From Methanoregula sp. (GTDB lineage: Archaea; Halobacteriota; Methanomicrobia; Methanomicrobiales; Methanospirillaceae), in NCBI GenBank assembly GCA_030651815.1, contig JAUSBW010000074.1, forward strand, positions 1 through 43,451: 43,451 nucleotides of DNA. Reading direction: 5' to 3'. This document shows, piece after piece, positions 42,071-43,451 of the stretch. Within the stretch, counting starts at the first letter, position 1. Each line of letters opens with the position of its first letter. Made by a program: the position numbers and the translations under genes. The notes beneath the pieces are model-generated. The model saw nothing but the letters and a program-made list of their open reading frames with translations, made no database searches and was not told the DNA's origin.

Positions 42071-43417
42071 ATGCCCAAACAAACAAGGCATTTAACCAAA
42101 ACCCCGCAGGTTTTGAGGGGTGAATTACCCCCGCCGGAAAAAATTCTCGAACTTGCTCGGGAATGTAGATTTGTTGAGAGATTGAGAAAACTGCATCCAG
42201 CACTCCTTTTGTATACTTTGGTATTTGGCGTGAGTGCCCACCAACATCCGATGGTCAGTGAGATCCACAGGAAGTACAAAGATATGGATAATAGCCGAGA
42301 TGAGGACGACAAGATCCGTCAACAAAGTCTGTCGAAACGGATGGATGAAAAAATGGTTACGTTTCTATCTCAAGTATTTTTGGCTTGTATTGATCATATG
42401 ACTTCAACCTGTTCTGTAGAGTTACGCGACCATTATAAAGCATTCCAGACGATTTATATTTTAGACAGCACGATTATTCGCTTGCATGCGAAACTCGCTG
42501 CCCTTTACCCCTCAACCCGGTCTCGAATTGCAGCGGGGGGTATGAAAATATCCCTCCTTTTTAATGCAGTTTCTCATGGTCCGGAGAAGATAACCATTGT
42601 TTCAGAAAGAGTCCATGATATCAAGGCGTTCAAAATCGGTCCTTGGATAAAAGGTTCTCTTATTCTCATGGATCTGGGATACTACTCTCACCGGAATCTG
42701 AACAAGATCGTTGAGTACGGCGGTTCGTTTGTAGTTCGTGTTAAAAAAACCGCTAAACCTATTGTGATTTCTGTCATTTCTTCTTTGAGTGCTGATAATC
42801 CTCTGGTATCAGGTTCCATCACTCTTTGGGAATACCTGGATTCTATCCCTCAACAGGGGATAATCGATCTCTTTGTTCAGATCGGGTTTAAGCGCAGAAA
42901 GTATGGAAAAAGACAGCGACTTGATTCAAAAATAATTCGTGTGGTTTGTTTCTGGAACGAAGAGAAGGGTATGTGGCATACGTACATGACCAATCTGCCG
43001 GTTCAGTCATTTTCCGCTGATGAGATCTATCTGCTGTACAGGTTCCGATGGGAGATTGAGATGTTATTCAAGGAGTTGAAAAGTGATTTCGAACTTGGTA
43101 AACTCCTTTCTTCTCGGGATCCTGTCGTCATGGTCAATGTTTATTCTTCTTTAATCCGATTGACGATAAGCCATCAGTTGTACAAAAATATGGTTCTGGC
43201 TGAAGAGTTAGAGTCTGAAAGAGAGAAATTCTCTCCGAAGATGTGGTCGACGGTATTAGTTGAAAATCTGGCATTTTTCTTCAATATCATTCGTGATGAA
43301 CTCTTCTGTTCATATGATGTCCAGGAACGAGTTGAAAATTTGTTTCATACTTTGCGGTATCAGTCGAAACGAATTGTGTCTACTACTTCGCCTCGCTCTA
43401 AAATTCTTACTAATTAA
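42071..43417 (+). CDS. IS4-family DDE transposase
   Basis: The 448-residue protein has the RNase H-like DDE core: first Asp in IYILDSTIIRLH (about 137), second Asp in LILMDLGYYSH (about 201), and Glu in the diagnostic YREK signature, Y-x2-R-x3-E-x6-K, found as YRFRWEIEMLFKELK. This places it in the IS4 family. A long helical insertion lies between the second Asp and the Glu, as usual. It appears complete from ATG 42071, with a TATA-like box at 42027-42037. The right terminal inverted repeat is expected in or beyond the final 34 bases. Confidence 0.93.
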   Translation: MPKQTRHLTKTPQVLRGELPPPEKILELARECRFVERLRKLHPALLLYTLVFGVSAHQHPMVSEIHRKYKDMDNSRDEDDKIRQQSLSKRMDEKMVTFLSQVFLACIDHMTSTCSVELRDHYKAFQTIYILDSTIIRLHAKLAALYPSTRSRIAAGGMKISLLFNAVSHGPEKITIVSERVHDIKAFKIGPWIKGSLILMDLGYYSHRNLNKIVEYGGSFVVRVKKTAKPIVISVISSLSADNPLVSGSITLWEYLDSIPQQGIIDLFVQIGFKRRKYGKRQRLDSKIIRVVCFWNEEKGMWHTYMTNLPVQSFSADEIYLLYRFRWEIEMLFKELKSDFELGKLLSSRDPVVMVNVYSSLIRLTISHQLYKNMVLAEELESEREKFSPKMWSTVLVENLAFFFNIIRDELFCSYDVQERVENLFHTLRYQSKRIVSTTSPRSKILTN

Positions 43418-43451
43418 TCATCAGTCCCCATGGTATTGATGTCGGGGGGGG

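Noticed and set aside
1-43451. CRISPR array, tRNA or rRNA genes
   Set aside because: No regularly spaced direct repeats were seen, and no segment combined a T-arm motif with matching acceptor and anticodon stems.

Overview
The window looks like a ~50% GC chromosomal contig from a methanogenic euryarchaeon, most likely of the order Methanomicrobiales (Methanoregula/Methanosphaerula-like). The support is the gene content: O-phosphoseryl-tRNA synthetase (SepRS), a DUF2098 protein, GTP-dependent dephospho-CoA kinase, a Kae1-Bud32 fusion, archaeal Spt4/RpoE', aIF2-gamma, aRF1, Taw1, AglB, preQ0 genes for archaeosine, and archaeal S24e/S27ae/L40e/S12/S7/EF-2. Species-level placement is inference.

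Layout. (1) 1-240: the 3' end of an IS200/IS605-type tnpB with its right-end hairpin. (2) 243-6141, minus strand: an information-processing block read aIF2-gamma > PIN nuclease > RpoE' > Spt4 > dephospho-CoA kinase > S24e > S27ae > Kae1-Bud32 > XTP pyrophosphatase, with L40e after it; many genes overlap by 1-17 nt. (3) 6397-7726: DUF2098 and a histone-deacetylase-fold hydrolase. (4) 7803-17618, minus: a glycosylation locus carrying UDP-GlcNAc synthesis (GlmM, two GlmU-like proteins, GlmS), a hexapeptide acyltransferase, a GT4 glycosyltransferase and the oligosaccharyltransferase AglB. (5) 17704-21433, minus: SufC-SufB, Pcm, a cyclase-family hydrolase and an unknown protein. (6) 21558-24422: a solitary DNA methyltransferase (plus), an anchored transglutaminase-like protein and a HAD-IIA phosphatase (minus). 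(7) 24609-27996, plus: an RNase H-fold exonuclease overlapping a DUF1998-type helicase, an archaeal counterpart of YprB/YprA (MrfB/MrfA). (8) 28108-33572, minus: a compact translation operon aRF1 > ArgRS > Taw1 > SepRS. (9) 33608-36685, minus: the preQ0 operon QueD > QueE > QueC, then a Nudix hydrolase and a lipoprotein hydrolase. (10) 36851-40094, plus: the str operon S12-S7-EF-2. (11) 40095-43451: a decayed, mobile-element-rich tail with a twice-frameshifted small GTPase, a VapBC-like pair whose toxin is frameshifted, a MITE-like 105-bp element and an IS4-family transposase at the contig edge.

Most of the window is conserved core genome. The parts most worth a second look are the RNase H/helicase pair with its extra cysteines, the two diverged GlmU paralogues beside AglB, the palindrome in the str leader, the MITE-like element and the run of broken genes after EF-2. 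I saw no CRISPR array, no convincing tRNA or rRNA gene and no prophage. No wholly new system could be demonstrated from sequence alone.
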